64,000 nt of DNA from Sphingobacterium zeae (GTDB lineage: Bacteria; Bacteroidota; Bacteroidia; Sphingobacteriales; Sphingobacteriaceae). The stretch's first letter is position 1. Each line of letters starts with the position of its first letter. The DNA lies in contig NZ_JAUTBA010000001.1 of the NCBI RefSeq assembly GCF_030818895.1, positions 4,836,001-4,900,000 on the forward strand, written 5' to 3'. The notes beneath the pieces were generated by a model that saw nothing but the letters and a program-made list of their open reading frames with translations, did not search any database and had not been told where the DNA came from. Below are positions 17,150 through 26,083 of this stretch, piece after piece. Both the position numbers and the translations under genes were made by a program.

Positions 17150-18538
17150 CTATAAATTCAACGAGCCTGCATAATAATCATTGATATATTTTTGCAGTAG
17201 CCATTCATACTGCTTGACGACCAACTGAATCTGGCTGTTGTCGAATTTATTTTTCGCCGTCAAAAAAATCACTGAATTACTGTTTCCCAATTCGAAAACT
17301 ACCTTGGCAATACGAAAAGATTCCGCGTAGTTTTCATTTTGACTACGCAATTGTGTAATCATGTTACTTGCATTCTGCAAGTTAAAAACAGCATTGGAGG
17401 TCGCCGACCGCAAAACATTTTGCTGGATCTCTTTTTGAAATCTAGCCGTCTGCAGATCTAATTTTGCCAAGCGCACGTTGTTATAAACTTGCAAATGATT
17501 AAAAATCGGAACAGAAAGATTGAGCGATATATACTTTCCTACGTTATTACGCAGTTGTGACCAATACGTCCCTTGAATCCCCAATTTCGAATAATTTGAG
17601 CCTAAACCGGCGCTCAGACTCAAGGATGGATAATAGTATGATTTCGCAATCTTAATATCCCGCTCCGCCACTTTGATCCGATAGTTCAGTGCCTGTATAT
17701 CGGGCAATTGATCAATAGCCATTTCATAGAGCTGTTTCGCGTCCAGTCGTTGCCCGCTCTCTTTTATTCCAAGATTCTCCAATTGGCCCAATTGATTTTC
17801 ATCCATATTGAGTAAGGCTGCAAGCTTCACACGACTACTATATAGTAACTGACGATTATTTTCAATCGTATTGACATCATTTGCCAGTTGTCCTTTTAAA
17901 TCAAAGTAATCTCCAGGATTAATTGCACCTTCCTTATGCATACTCTCCGCACGTCTGACCTGTTCTCGGGTTACTTCAGTCTGCATTTCCGATTGCCGCA
18001 ATATATCCTGAGCAGTTAAACTTTGAATATAAGCAGTAATAACATCCAGTTTTAAGGCATTAATCTGTGTATCAAAAGTCAATTTACCGGCGGTCTTCGC
18101 GTCGGCGCGCATCCGTATATCGTGAAATAAGCGAAACCCTCTAAATATGGGCAGGCTTGCGCCTAAAGAAAAATTCCCTGTCGAATTGTTTGATGAAATA
18201 TATTGAAGGGTCGAATTATCCTGAGATCTTCCAGATGTCAGACTATGCTGTAGGCTTGCATCTACATCGGGCAATCTATTCGCTTTAGCCTGGGCTAAAT
18301 TCACCTCCGCACGCTTCACATCGAGTTCATTCTGTAATAAGGTTGGATTGGCCTTTATAGCCAACTGTATACATTCAGCTAAACTCCGTTTGGAAATTTG
18401 CTTATCGTCAGTGCTTATTATCGTTGTTGTTTGCGTCACTTTTTCTGGTGGCCGCCGCTCAGTCTGCTGCGCCTCGGTCTTGGCATAACTCAATAAAAAG
18501 CATAATGTAGTATATATATAGACTCTCTTCATATCCAT
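17150..18538 (-). CDS. TolC-family outer-membrane efflux protein
   Basis: 462 residues. A signal peptide (MDMKRVYIYTTLCFLLSYAKTEAQ in two parts: VYIYTTLCFLLSYA, TEAQ) precedes two OEP repeats at about residues 50-240 and 265-450. Typical helical-barrel features are LAECIQLAIKANPTL, NVRLAKLDLQTARFQKEIQQN and FRIAKVVFELGNSN. A second in-frame ATG at 18532 is equally plausible as the start. TolC proteins form the outer-membrane exit duct of tripartite pumps. Here the partners would be the adaptor encoded divergently at 19164 and the permease array. It is preceded by an enhancer pair and a sigma54-type promoter (18556-18659) and followed on the same strand by the regulator-kinase pair. Confidence 0.93.
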   Translation of the reverse strand: MDMKRVYIYTTLCFLLSYAKTEAQQTERRPPEKVTQTTTIISTDDKQISKRSLAECIQLAIKANPTLLQNELDVKRAEVNLAQAKANRLPDVDASLQHSLTSGRSQDNSTLQYISSNNSTGNFSLGASLPIFRGFRLFHDIRMRADAKTAGKLTFDTQINALKLDVITAYIQSLTAQDILRQSEMQTEVTREQVRRAESMHKEGAINPGDYFDLKGQLANDVNTIENNRQLLYSSRVKLAALLNMDENQLGQLENLGIKESGQRLDAKQLYEMAIDQLPDIQALNYRIKVAERDIKIAKSYYYPSLSLSAGLGSNYSKLGIQGTYWSQLRNNVGKYISLNLSVPIFNHLQVYNNVRLAKLDLQTARFQKEIQQNVLRSATSNAVFNLQNASNMITQLRSQNENYAESFRIAKVVFELGNSNSVIFLTAKNKFDNSQIQLVVKQYEWLLQKYINDYYAGSLNL

Positions 18539-18555
18539 TTTTTATTTTGTTGCTG

Positions 18556-18659
18556 ACCATCCCCATGCCAAACAAATAAAGCACTAAATATCAAAATGAT
18601 ATAAAAAGTGAATTTTGAAAAATGTTCGTTAATGAACAGTCGGTGTGCGTAGTTGGACA
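18556..18659 (-). promoter_or_regulatory. Enhancer pair and sigma54 promoter of tolC
   Basis: Two 16-bp dyads, TGTTCG-TTAA-TGAACA (18623-18638) and TGTGCG-TAGT-TGGACA (18644-18659), have centres exactly 21 bp apart. Reading toward tolC, a -24 element TGGCA begins at 18570, 53 bp from the nearer dyad, with the -12 element TGGT. Initiation would fall near 18544, so the leader is only a few bases. Both dyads have one T instead of C in the right half. Confidence 0.7.
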
Positions 18660-18705
18660 ATCAAAATTCACAAGCGTATCAATAGGTACATGATGGATAT
18701 CAAGT

Positions 18706-18836
18706 TCGCCTTTTACTCGTTTATTCTACGGATATCAATCGGTACTTTCTCGGAGTTTATTCGGTTACAACCGAACAAGCTCCGAAGGAACACCGAATAA
18801 GTACCGAACAAGCATCGAACAAAGTCCGAATATGGT
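18706..18836. repeat. 11-bp phased array of CGG/CCG half-site words, arranged as an inverted array
   Basis: Between the tolC and adaptor control modules, twelve short words sit on an 11-bp lattice. TCGC, TCGT, ACGG, TCGG, TCGG and TCGG begin at 18706, 18717, 18728, 18739, 18750 and 18761. After the centre, CCGA, CCGA, CCGA, CCGA, TCGA and CCGA begin at 18771, 18782, 18793, 18804, 18815 and 18826. The right arm is six 11-mers of the type CCGAACAAGCA; the left arm is roughly its reverse complement. The core CGAACA equals one half of the enhancer dyads. I see no ORF here, and the period does not suit coding. The rest of the 625-bp gap holds the two promoter modules and no gene. Confidence 0.75.
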
Positions 18837-19031
18837 ATGACTCGGGTGGGAATGTGCGATACTAAAATTGGTTTCAAAACGCAATAATATCATTGAAAAT
18901 ATTGCATCTTTTGATCAAATCGAGCGAGAAAATCATCGGATGAAATTTTACTCAATTAAACACAACCTGTAGTTAGATTTGTTTTTTGCTCAAACCGTTT
19001 CAGTTAGCACCATCGACAAAAAAGAGGCCGT

Positions 19032-19136
19032 TGTACGCCTTCGTACAAGAAGTGTCCGCTATCGAACACCTAACTTAAAACTAGACAAAATAAGTATATA
19101 TCAATCAATAGATTACATTATTGGCACAGCTTTCAT
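19032..19136 (+). promoter_or_regulatory. Enhancer pair and sigma54-like promoter of the adaptor/array unit 1
   Basis: Dyads TGTACG-CCTT-CGTACA (19032-19047) and TGTCCG-CTAT-CGAACA (19053-19068) have centres 21 bp apart. TGGCAC, an exact -24 element, begins at 19122, 54 bp after the second dyad. The -12 position reads TCAT and lacks the expected TTG, so this promoter is the weakest match of the six. Initiation would fall near 19148, 16 nt before the adaptor gene. Confidence 0.7.
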
Positions 19137-19163
19137 AGTTACATACAAAATTGATATTAAATT

Positions 19164-20417
19164 ATGGACAGACCTTTAGAAAAGAAGAAGTGGAATAGCA
19201 AACGTATCATGACTATTGTGGGGGTTGCTGGCTTAGTTGGATTGATCAGCGCCAGCTTCTATTTTACCTCCGGCAAAAGCAAACTGAATGTTGAAGCTGA
19301 CCGCATCTCTATTGTCGAAATAAAAAATGGAAACTTTCAAGAATTTATACCGATAAATGGCACCGTGCTTCCTATTAGTAGTATATACCTCGATGCTTCT
19401 GTTGGCGGACGCGTAGAAGAAAAATTTGTAGAAGACGGGGCTATCTTAAACAAAGGGGATGCAATCATGCGTCTTTCCAATACCGATCAGGAGCTTACTT
19501 TAGTACAACAGGAAACGCAAGTGTTAAATCTATTGACACAGTCCCAGATTGCCCAAACCAATGCACAACAAGCTTCTATTAACAACCGCAACCAAATGGC
19601 TGATGTGGAACAAGCCTATAGAGAAGCAGAACGTGTCTATAACCTCAATAAAAAATTACTTGCTGAAAAAGCCATTGGAACACAAGAGTTCGAAAAATCA
19701 AAGAACGAATATAACTATCAAAAAGAGCGGGTCAACTTGACCAAACAGATTCTAAAACAGGACGAGATCTCTAATGCGCAAAAAACTAATCAGGACAAAC
19801 AAACCTACCAACGTACGCAGAGCGCATTGGAACTGATGAAAAGAAAAATTGGTGACTTAATTGTTAGGGCACCCGTTGATGGACAGTTGACTTCCTTCGA
19901 TGCAGAAATTGGACAAAACAAAAATGCAGGTGAACGATTGGGACAAATCGACGTTTTAACCGGGTTTAAAGTTCGCGCTGATATTGATGAACACTATATC
20001 AACCGAATTTTCCCTGATTTACAGGGAGAGTTTGCTATCGGCGATAAAACCTACAAACTCCGTATTAAAAAAGTGTATACACAAGTTACCAATGGTCGTT
20101 TCCAAGTTGACATGGAATTTATCAATGATGTTCCCAAAGGGATCCGTCGTGGACAAACTTTGCAAATACGTCTAGCGTTAAGTGACGAGACAAAAGCATT
20201 ATTACTGGCAAAAGGAGGATTCTATCAACAGACCGGCGGTAACTGGATCTTCAAATTGGATAAAAATGGAAGCACAGCATATCGTGTAGATATCCAACTT
20301 GGAAGACAGAATCCCGAATATTATGAAGTCATCAAAGGTCTACAACCTGGAGATAAGGTTATCGTATCGAGCTATGAGACCTACGATAAGGTGCAAGAGC
20401 TAAATATTAAAAAGTAA
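19164..20417 (+). CDS. Periplasmic adaptor (HlyD/MacA-type membrane fusion protein)
   Basis: 417 residues. One N-terminal membrane anchor lies at about residues 15-36 (IMTIVGVAGLVGLISASFYF). A lipoyl/barrel-sandwich half is at about 70-115 (VGGRVEEKFVEDGAILNKGDAI), a long coiled-coil hairpin at about 118-230 (Gln/Asn-rich, AYREAERVYNLNKKLLAEKA), and the second barrel half follows (RKIGDLIVRAPVDGQLTSF). Beta-barrel and membrane-proximal domains complete it (GLQPGDKVIVSSYE). Adaptors of this class join an inner-membrane pump to TolC. It is the first gene of array unit 1, 27 bp before the first permease, with tolC divergent. It is the only adaptor gene for all the permeases in the window. Confidence 0.92.
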   Translation: MDRPLEKKKWNSKRIMTIVGVAGLVGLISASFYFTSGKSKLNVEADRISIVEIKNGNFQEFIPINGTVLPISSIYLDASVGGRVEEKFVEDGAILNKGDAIMRLSNTDQELTLVQQETQVLNLLTQSQIAQTNAQQASINNRNQMADVEQAYREAERVYNLNKKLLAEKAIGTQEFEKSKNEYNYQKERVNLTKQILKQDEISNAQKTNQDKQTYQRTQSALELMKRKIGDLIVRAPVDGQLTSFDAEIGQNKNAGERLGQIDVLTGFKVRADIDEHYINRIFPDLQGEFAIGDKTYKLRIKKVYTQVTNGRFQVDMEFINDVPKGIRRGQTLQIRLALSDETKALLLAKGGFYQQTGGNWIFKLDKNGSTAYRVDIQLGRQNPEYYEVIKGLQPGDKVIVSSYETYDKVQELNIKK

Positions 20418-20444
20418 CATCACTTTTATCATACGACCATAATT

Positions 20445-22811
20445 ATGATTAAAAACTTTATTAAAACCGCACTTCGCAACCTTTGGAAAACCAAAGGTTA
20501 CAGCTTTCTTAATATTTTCGGATTGGCGGTCGGAATCGCTGCGGCATCGTTGATTTTTTTATGGGTTGAAAATCAGTTGAATTTCAACGATAATTTCGCC
20601 AACAAAAAGGATATCTACATTGTCAAATCAAAACAGACTTATGATGGAGCTACCTATGTTTTTGAATCTACCCCAGGACCTTTTGCCCAAAGCATCGCGA
20701 AAGAAATCCCAGGCATCAAGCATGCAGTACGCATAAGCTGGAATTCGCCAATGCTGTTTTCCGTCGGAGACAATAATATATTTCAAAATGGTGTATATGC
20801 CGATGGAAGCATCGCTGATATGCTATCCCTTGCATTTCTTGAAGGTGATCGAAAGACTGCCTTTGATCAAGTCAATAACATTGTATTATCAGAAACTGCA
20901 GCGAAGAAATTATTTGGCAGCCGTCCTGCCTTGGGAAAAACCGTCAAAACAAACAATAGTGAGCCATTTATTATTACGGGGGTAATCAAGGACCTCCCCA
21001 AAAATAGCAGCTATGATTTTCAATGGCTCATCCCTTTCAAAAAATTTGAAGCAGGTCAGGATTTTCTAAAAAATTGGGGGAACAATAGTGTTCAAACGCT
21101 AGTGCAGGTCGAAGATAATGCCAACGTCAATCAGATTAACAAGCAGATGATGGATTTCGTCAAACACAAAACCAATGGTGAAGTCACTTTCTCACAGAAT
21201 TTTCTCTATCCGATGGAACGTTGGATTACCTACAATCAGTTTGATAACAGTGGTATTGAAAAAGAAGGTGGTATTAAGAATATACGTCTATTTACCTTTA
21301 TCGCTTGGGTTGTTCTATTAATTGCCTGCATAAATTTTATGAATCTCGCAACAGCAAGATCAGAAAAAAGAGCAAAAGAAGTGGGTATGCGCAAAGTGGT
21401 TGGTGCAAGTCGCAAATCGCTCATTATGCAATTCTTGGGAGAATCCCTTGTTTTGGCAATTATTTCCTCTCTTGTTGCTATATTACTAATCTATATCTTC
21501 ATCGGGCCGTTCAACAGCATGATAGGCCAGGATCTTGAGGTTAATCTTTTAGCCCCCTCACACCTGCTATTTTTAACGACAATAACCTTAGCATGTGGAT
21601 TATTTGCAGGTAGCTATCCCGCATTTTTCCTTTCGGCATTCAAGCCGCTTTCAACGATCAAAGGGGCAAAACAGAAGGCCGGTAGCGGAAGTCTCATCCG
21701 TAAAGGGTTGGTCATCCTACAATATACAGCCTCAGTTGTGTTAATTATCTGTACCATTATCATCTACCAACAGATTCAGCACAACAAGAACAGGGATCTC
21801 GGATTTGATAAGAGTCAGGTATTAACAACAGCACTACAAGGTGATATGGCCAAACATCTCCCACTGATTAAAAATCAATTATTGGCAACAGGAGTTGTGC
21901 AAGAAGTCGGTGTCAGTGACATGAGTATCCTCAATATCAACTCCAATACGTCGGGTTTTAGCTGGGATGGAAAAGATCCAAATGCCAGTATTTTGATTGG
22001 CATGTTACGTTCTGACGAGGGTCTTATTCCTGCTTTGGATCTAAAGCTTTTTGACGGCAGAAACTTCCATCAAAATTTTGTAGGTGACACCACCTCGGTT
22101 ATCATCAATGAAGCATTTGCAAAACTGATCAAAAAAGATGGCCTTGTAGCCGGTAAGACAATCAGTTACGGTGAGGAAAAGTTCACCATCGCCGGTGTCG
22201 TCAAGAACTTCGTTTATAACAATGTGTATGCCGATCCTGAGCCGATGCTATTTCTACCAATGAATAGAGATAATGGCATCATGACCATTAGGACAAAGGC
22301 TGGAGTAGATTTACCAGATACCATTCAACAAATCGAGAAGGTCATCGTCAAAAATAACCCTGGCTTCCCTTTTGACTATAAATTTTTAGATGATAGTTTC
22401 AATAGTAAGTTTAAAGCTGAGCTTTTTGTACAGCAACTATCCAGTGTATTTGCACTGATGTCCATCATTATATCCTGCTTAGGTCTATTTGGTTTAGCCG
22501 CCTTTGCAACAGAGCAACGCGCAAAAGAAATCAGCATCCGTAAAGTCTTGGGAGCCTCTGTTTCGGGACTTATTCAAATGCTCAACCGTGAATTTGTCAT
22601 TCTTGTAGCAATATCATGTATCATTGCCTTTCCTATTGCGTGGATGATCATGAGCAAATGGCTAACTAATTATGCACATCATATCGATATTTCCTGGACC
22701 ATTTTTATCATCAGTGGTCTGACAGCTATTACCATTGCCCTATTGACCATCAGTTCACAGGCCTTTAAAGCAGCGATAGCCAATCCGACGAAGACTTTAA
22801 GAGATCAATAA
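20445..22811 (+). CDS. FtsX/MacB-type ABC permease, array member 1
   Basis: 788 residues. It shows the layout shared by the whole array, described once here. A short amphipathic N-terminal helix (MIKNFIKTALRNLWKTKG) leads into TM1 (about 20-41), a first extracytoplasmic MacB-type domain (about 45-280), TM2-TM4 (about 285-400) and TM5 (about 425-445). A second extracytoplasmic domain (about 450-665) and TM6-TM8 (about 670-780) follow. The two FtsX halves each carry a cytoplasmic coupling segment, RAKEVGMRKVVGAS at about 308 and RAKEISIRKVLGAS at about 692. One chain therefore holds two permease halves. The tail is NPTKTLRDQ, a variant of NPVDSLRDE. It follows the adaptor by 27 bp. In the second outer domain GFSWDG places it with members 7, 9 and 10. 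Confidence 0.93.
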   Translation: MIKNFIKTALRNLWKTKGYSFLNIFGLAVGIAAASLIFLWVENQLNFNDNFANKKDIYIVKSKQTYDGATYVFESTPGPFAQSIAKEIPGIKHAVRISWNSPMLFSVGDNNIFQNGVYADGSIADMLSLAFLEGDRKTAFDQVNNIVLSETAAKKLFGSRPALGKTVKTNNSEPFIITGVIKDLPKNSSYDFQWLIPFKKFEAGQDFLKNWGNNSVQTLVQVEDNANVNQINKQMMDFVKHKTNGEVTFSQNFLYPMERWITYNQFDNSGIEKEGGIKNIRLFTFIAWVVLLIACINFMNLATARSEKRAKEVGMRKVVGASRKSLIMQFLGESLVLAIISSLVAILLIYIFIGPFNSMIGQDLEVNLLAPSHLLFLTTITLACGLFAGSYPAFFLSAFKPLSTIKGAKQKAGSGSLIRKGLVILQYTASVVLIICTIIIYQQIQHNKNRDLGFDKSQVLTTALQGDMAKHLPLIKNQLLATGVVQEVGVSDMSILNINSNTSGFSWDGKDPNASILIGMLRSDEGLIPALDLKLFDGRNFHQNFVGDTTSVIINEAFAKLIKKDGLVAGKTISYGEEKFTIAGVVKNFVYNNVYADPEPMLFLPMNRDNGIMTIRTKAGVDLPDTIQQIEKVIVKNNPGFPFDYKFLDDSFNSKFKAELFVQQLSSVFALMSIIISCLGLFGLAAFATEQRAKEISIRKVLGASVSGLIQMLNREFVILVAISCIIAFPIAWMIMSKWLTNYAHHIDISWTIFIISGLTAITIALLTISSQAFKAAIANPTKTLRDQ

Positions 22812-22891
22812 ACAATTAAATAAATAGAATTTAATAACAGAAATAATAACTGTTCAAGGCAATATCGCCAAGGACCCAAAACATAAAAACC

Positions 22892-23585
22892 ATGAGTACA
22901 AAAAATATGATCAAAATTACCAACCTTCAAAAGTATTACCGCACTGAAGAAGTTGAAACCGTCGCATTAAACAACCTGAATATTCATGTCAAAGAGGGCG
23001 AGTTTGTTGCTGTAATGGGGCCTTCGGGCTGTGGGAAATCGACTTTACTCAATATCATTGGCCTCTTGGATGATTTGGACGAAGGAAGCTATCTTTTCAA
23101 CGAGATTGAAGTTGCCAAATTCAAAGAACGTGGTCGCTCAGATCTTCGCAAACATAACATTGGTTTTGTTATTTCAGAGCTTCAATTTGATTGATGAGCT
23201 GACTGTATTTGAAAACGTGGAACTTCCACTGGTTTATACCAATGTTCCAGCTGCAGAACGCAAGAAACGCGTAGAAGAAGTTTTGGAAAAAGTCCAGATC
23301 ATGCACCGCCGCAATCACTTTCCACAACAGCTTTCCGGAGGTCAGCAACAACGTGTGGCCGTTGCTCGCGCTGTCGTGAATAATCCAAAATTGATCCTTG
23401 CCGATGAGCCTACGGGTAACCTCGATTCCAATAACGGTAATGAAGTGATGCAGCTCCTGACTGAATTAAACGAGGCCGGCACAACCATCGTCATGGTAAC
23501 ACACAGTGAGCACGATGCAAAATTTTCTGACCGTGTAATCCGCATGCTAGACGGACAAGTGATTATGGAAACAACATCGGTATAA
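22892..23585 (+). pseudogene. ABC transporter ATPase interrupted by a one-base insertion
   Basis: This is a MacB/LolD-type ATPase that would be 230 residues if one extra A at about 23171 were absent. Frame one runs from ATG 22892 to a stop at 23194 and contains Walker A GPSGCGKST. The sequence then continues in another frame from about 23172 (FQSFNLIDELTVFENVELP) to 23585, with the signature LSGGQQQRVAVARA, Walker B LILADEPTGNLDS and the H-loop VTHS. The break falls exactly at the Q-loop: GGT TTT GTT (A) TTT CAG. All other motifs are intact, so the damage is recent, or it is a sequencing error. Unread-through, the ATPase is inactive. It sits between permeases 1 and 2 (80 and 44 bp), where the cognate ATPase is expected. 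Confidence 0.85.
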
Positions 23586-23629
23586 GACAACTCATACATA
23601 ACCAAAATATTAATCCTAATAACCTATAG

Positions 23630-26035
23630 ATGATGAGCACGATTAAATTAATTTTCAGACAACTATGGCGCAACCGTCTTTTCACATTTTTAAATGTATT
23701 TGGGCTTGCCATCGGAATAAGTGCCTGTTGGCTTATTTTCCGTATCGTCAATTATGAATTTAGTTTTGACCAGCATCATCCAGAAAGTGAGCAGATTTAC
23801 AAGGTCCATACCTCCTATGAGGAAAAGGATAAATTAGATCATTTCGATGGTGTTCCTGCACCATTACCGGCATATATCAAGGAAAACTTTGTTCATGTTG
23901 AACTGACAGTACCCATCTTTAAACAATACTTCGAGCGTATCAGTAATAATGGTGGCGCGCAGAAAATAGAGTTTGAAGATCAGCCCGAAATCATCGGTAC
24001 CACGGGAGACTATTTCAAAATGACACCTTATGTTTGGTTAGCTGGCGACAAAAGGAATATACTAAAAAATAGCCATGAAGTCATCCTGACAGAATCGCGG
24101 GCTAAATTGTACTTCCCAAATACGTCAATGGACCAAATCATAGGACAGACTTTGTCCTATGATAGTACATTATATAATGTCACCGGTATTGTAAAAGATT
24201 TAGCGCGTCCAAGCAGCTTTTTGGGCAAAGAATTTATCCGGATTCCAGAAAAGGAATGGAACAGTACAAACTGGAGTAATTCAAATTCAAATTGGCAGCT
24301 CTTTATTAAGGTAAAATCATCGGCTTCTCTTCCTAACCTCATAAAGACAGCCGATAAAAAGGCGTATGAGATGACGCATGCCGAATTTGACAAATTCGGA
24401 TTTAAAATGCATGTAAATACAGTACCCTTAAAAGACTTACATTTTACTTCTTTCGCCCAGAATAGTGTGGATAAGAAAATCATATTTGGACTTATTGGCA
24501 TTGGTATATTCCTCCTCCTATTGGCCTGTGTCAATTATATCAACCTGGCTACTGCACAAATTCCTCAGCGGGCGAAGGAGATTGGTATTCGTAAAACATT
24601 GGGTGAAAGCCAACAGAGGATCAGCAAATCCTTTTTATTGGAAACCTTTTGCATTACGGCTTTTTCGGTACTTTTATCATGGCCTTTACTTATTCTCATT
24701 CAAACAGTTTTAGCATCCTATATTCCCGATCAGCTCAAGCTATATCCAGACCCCTTTGGCGTATCGCTATTTTTAGCAACACTTACCATCACGATTACCT
24801 TAATTTCCTCAGGTTACCCAATTTTACTGACAAATAAAGTCAAGATTGTTGAAGTCATTAAAATCTCGAATGCGCAAACGCTCAAATTTGGCAATCTTTC
24901 TTTTCGAAAAATGCTCATTGTTTTTCAATTTTTGATTGCCCAGCTATTCGTTATTTCAACTTGCATCATTGGTCTACAGTTGAAGCATGCCCTACAGAGT
25001 AACTACGGCTTCGATAAGGATGCGATCATTACCCTACGTTTCCCGAGTAAAAGCTATCAGGACAGTAATGTTGATCCTTTTGTTTTCAAACAAGCGATCA
25101 AGCAGATCGCAGGCGTAGAGCAGGCTTCCTTGGGGCATCTGCCCATGAGTAGCGAACATTGGGGAAATGCCTTGTTTGCAAAAAGCGATACGGGACAGGT
25201 ACAAGCCGATGTACAAATGAAGTTTGTCGACCAAGATAACTTTAAGCTCTATAATTTTAAAATGCTTGCTGGCCGCCCGCTGCAATTGGCCGATACGAGC
25301 ACAGGCATCGTGTTAAACTTAGCCAGCGTTCAAAAATTAGGTTTTAAATCTGCTGAACATGCTGTAGGGAGCTTTGTTACGTATACAGATAAACAGCGTC
25401 AGATTGTGGGGGTGACGGACAATTTTCATACAAAAAATCTCCATGCAGCCATTCAACCTGTCGTCATGCTGAGTTCCATTAAAAAATGGGAATTAAGCAG
25501 AATAAGTATCAAACTCAACACTAACTCAACTACCTGGCCGGAAACTTTAAAACAGATTGAGAAAGAATGGAAAAAATACTATCCAAAAGCCCCATTTAAA
25601 TATGATTTCTATGATCAGCAAATCAAAGAACTTTATAGCAGTGATCTAAAATTCTCGAAGATCATCAATCTATTTACGTCGACTACAATTCTCATCAGCT
25701 GCCTGGGATTGATCGGTTTGGTTACGATCACCACGGTACAACGTACAAAAGAAATTGGTATTCGAAAAGTGTTGGGAAGTACAGTACTGGGAATTATTGG
25801 ATTATTATCAAAAGATTACGTCAAACTTATACTCATTTCTATTTTGATTGCTACCCCAATTGCTTGGTGGGCGATGCACAAATGGTTGGATGATTTTGCG
25901 TATAGGATAGACCTATCCTGGTGGATGTTTATTATTCCGGCTGCTGCAACCCTACTTATTGCATTTTTTACAATGAGCTACCAATCCATAAAAGCAGCAC
26001 GTGCAAACCCGGTCGATAGTTTAAGAGATGAGTAA
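23630..26035 (+). CDS. FtsX/MacB-type ABC permease, array member 2
   Basis: 801 residues, starting at the first of two adjacent ATG codons. TM1 is FTFLNVFGLAIGISACWLIF (about 19-38). The coupling segments are RAKEIGIRKTLGES (about 314), with Glu where most members have Ala, and RTKEIGIRKVLGST (about 705). TM2 is LIGIGIFLLLLACVNYINLA, and the last TM pair carries IATPIAWWAMHKWLDDFAY. The tail is NPVDSLRDE. The second outer domain contains LPMSSEHWGNALF and a GR-type turn (LAGRPL), most like member 6. The gene is 44 bp after the broken ATPase and 48 bp before member 3, with no promoter in either gap, so it belongs to unit 1. Confidence 0.92.
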   Translation: MMSTIKLIFRQLWRNRLFTFLNVFGLAIGISACWLIFRIVNYEFSFDQHHPESEQIYKVHTSYEEKDKLDHFDGVPAPLPAYIKENFVHVELTVPIFKQYFERISNNGGAQKIEFEDQPEIIGTTGDYFKMTPYVWLAGDKRNILKNSHEVILTESRAKLYFPNTSMDQIIGQTLSYDSTLYNVTGIVKDLARPSSFLGKEFIRIPEKEWNSTNWSNSNSNWQLFIKVKSSASLPNLIKTADKKAYEMTHAEFDKFGFKMHVNTVPLKDLHFTSFAQNSVDKKIIFGLIGIGIFLLLLACVNYINLATAQIPQRAKEIGIRKTLGESQQRISKSFLLETFCITAFSVLLSWPLLILIQTVLASYIPDQLKLYPDPFGVSLFLATLTITITLISSGYPILLTNKVKIVEVIKISNAQTLKFGNLSFRKMLIVFQFLIAQLFVISTCIIGLQLKHALQSNYGFDKDAIITLRFPSKSYQDSNVDPFVFKQAIKQIAGVEQASLGHLPMSSEHWGNALFAKSDTGQVQADVQMKFVDQDNFKLYNFKMLAGRPLQLADTSTGIVLNLASVQKLGFKSAEHAVGSFVTYTDKQRQIVGVTDNFHTKNLHAAIQPVVMLSSIKKWELSRISIKLNTNSTTWPETLKQIEKEWKKYYPKAPFKYDFYDQQIKELYSSDLKFSKIINLFTSTTILISCLGLIGLVTITTVQRTKEIGIRKVLGSTVLGIIGLLSKDYVKLILISILIATPIAWWAMHKWLDDFAYRIDLSWWMFIIPAAATLLIAFFTMSYQSIKAARANPVDSLRDE

Positions 26036-26083
26036 GAAGATAAAGAAGATCAATAAGAATCAATACAACTAATACCCGTCCTT

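Noticed and set aside
18706..18836. Possible CRISPR array
   Set aside because: The units are only 11 bp, with no spacers of 26-40 bp between identical repeats, the orientation flips in the middle, and no cas gene is present.
18979..19179. Open frame of 66 codons in the tolC-adaptor gap
   Set aside because: It overlaps the enhancer dyads, the sigma54 element and the adaptor start, has no recognisable domain, and its Arg/Thr-rich composition looks like translated regulatory DNA.
22892..23585. Programmed ribosomal frameshift joining the two ATPase parts
   Set aside because: No slippery heptamer with a following hairpin is evident at the junction, and such recoding is not known for these ATPases. 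A mutation or sequencing error is simpler.
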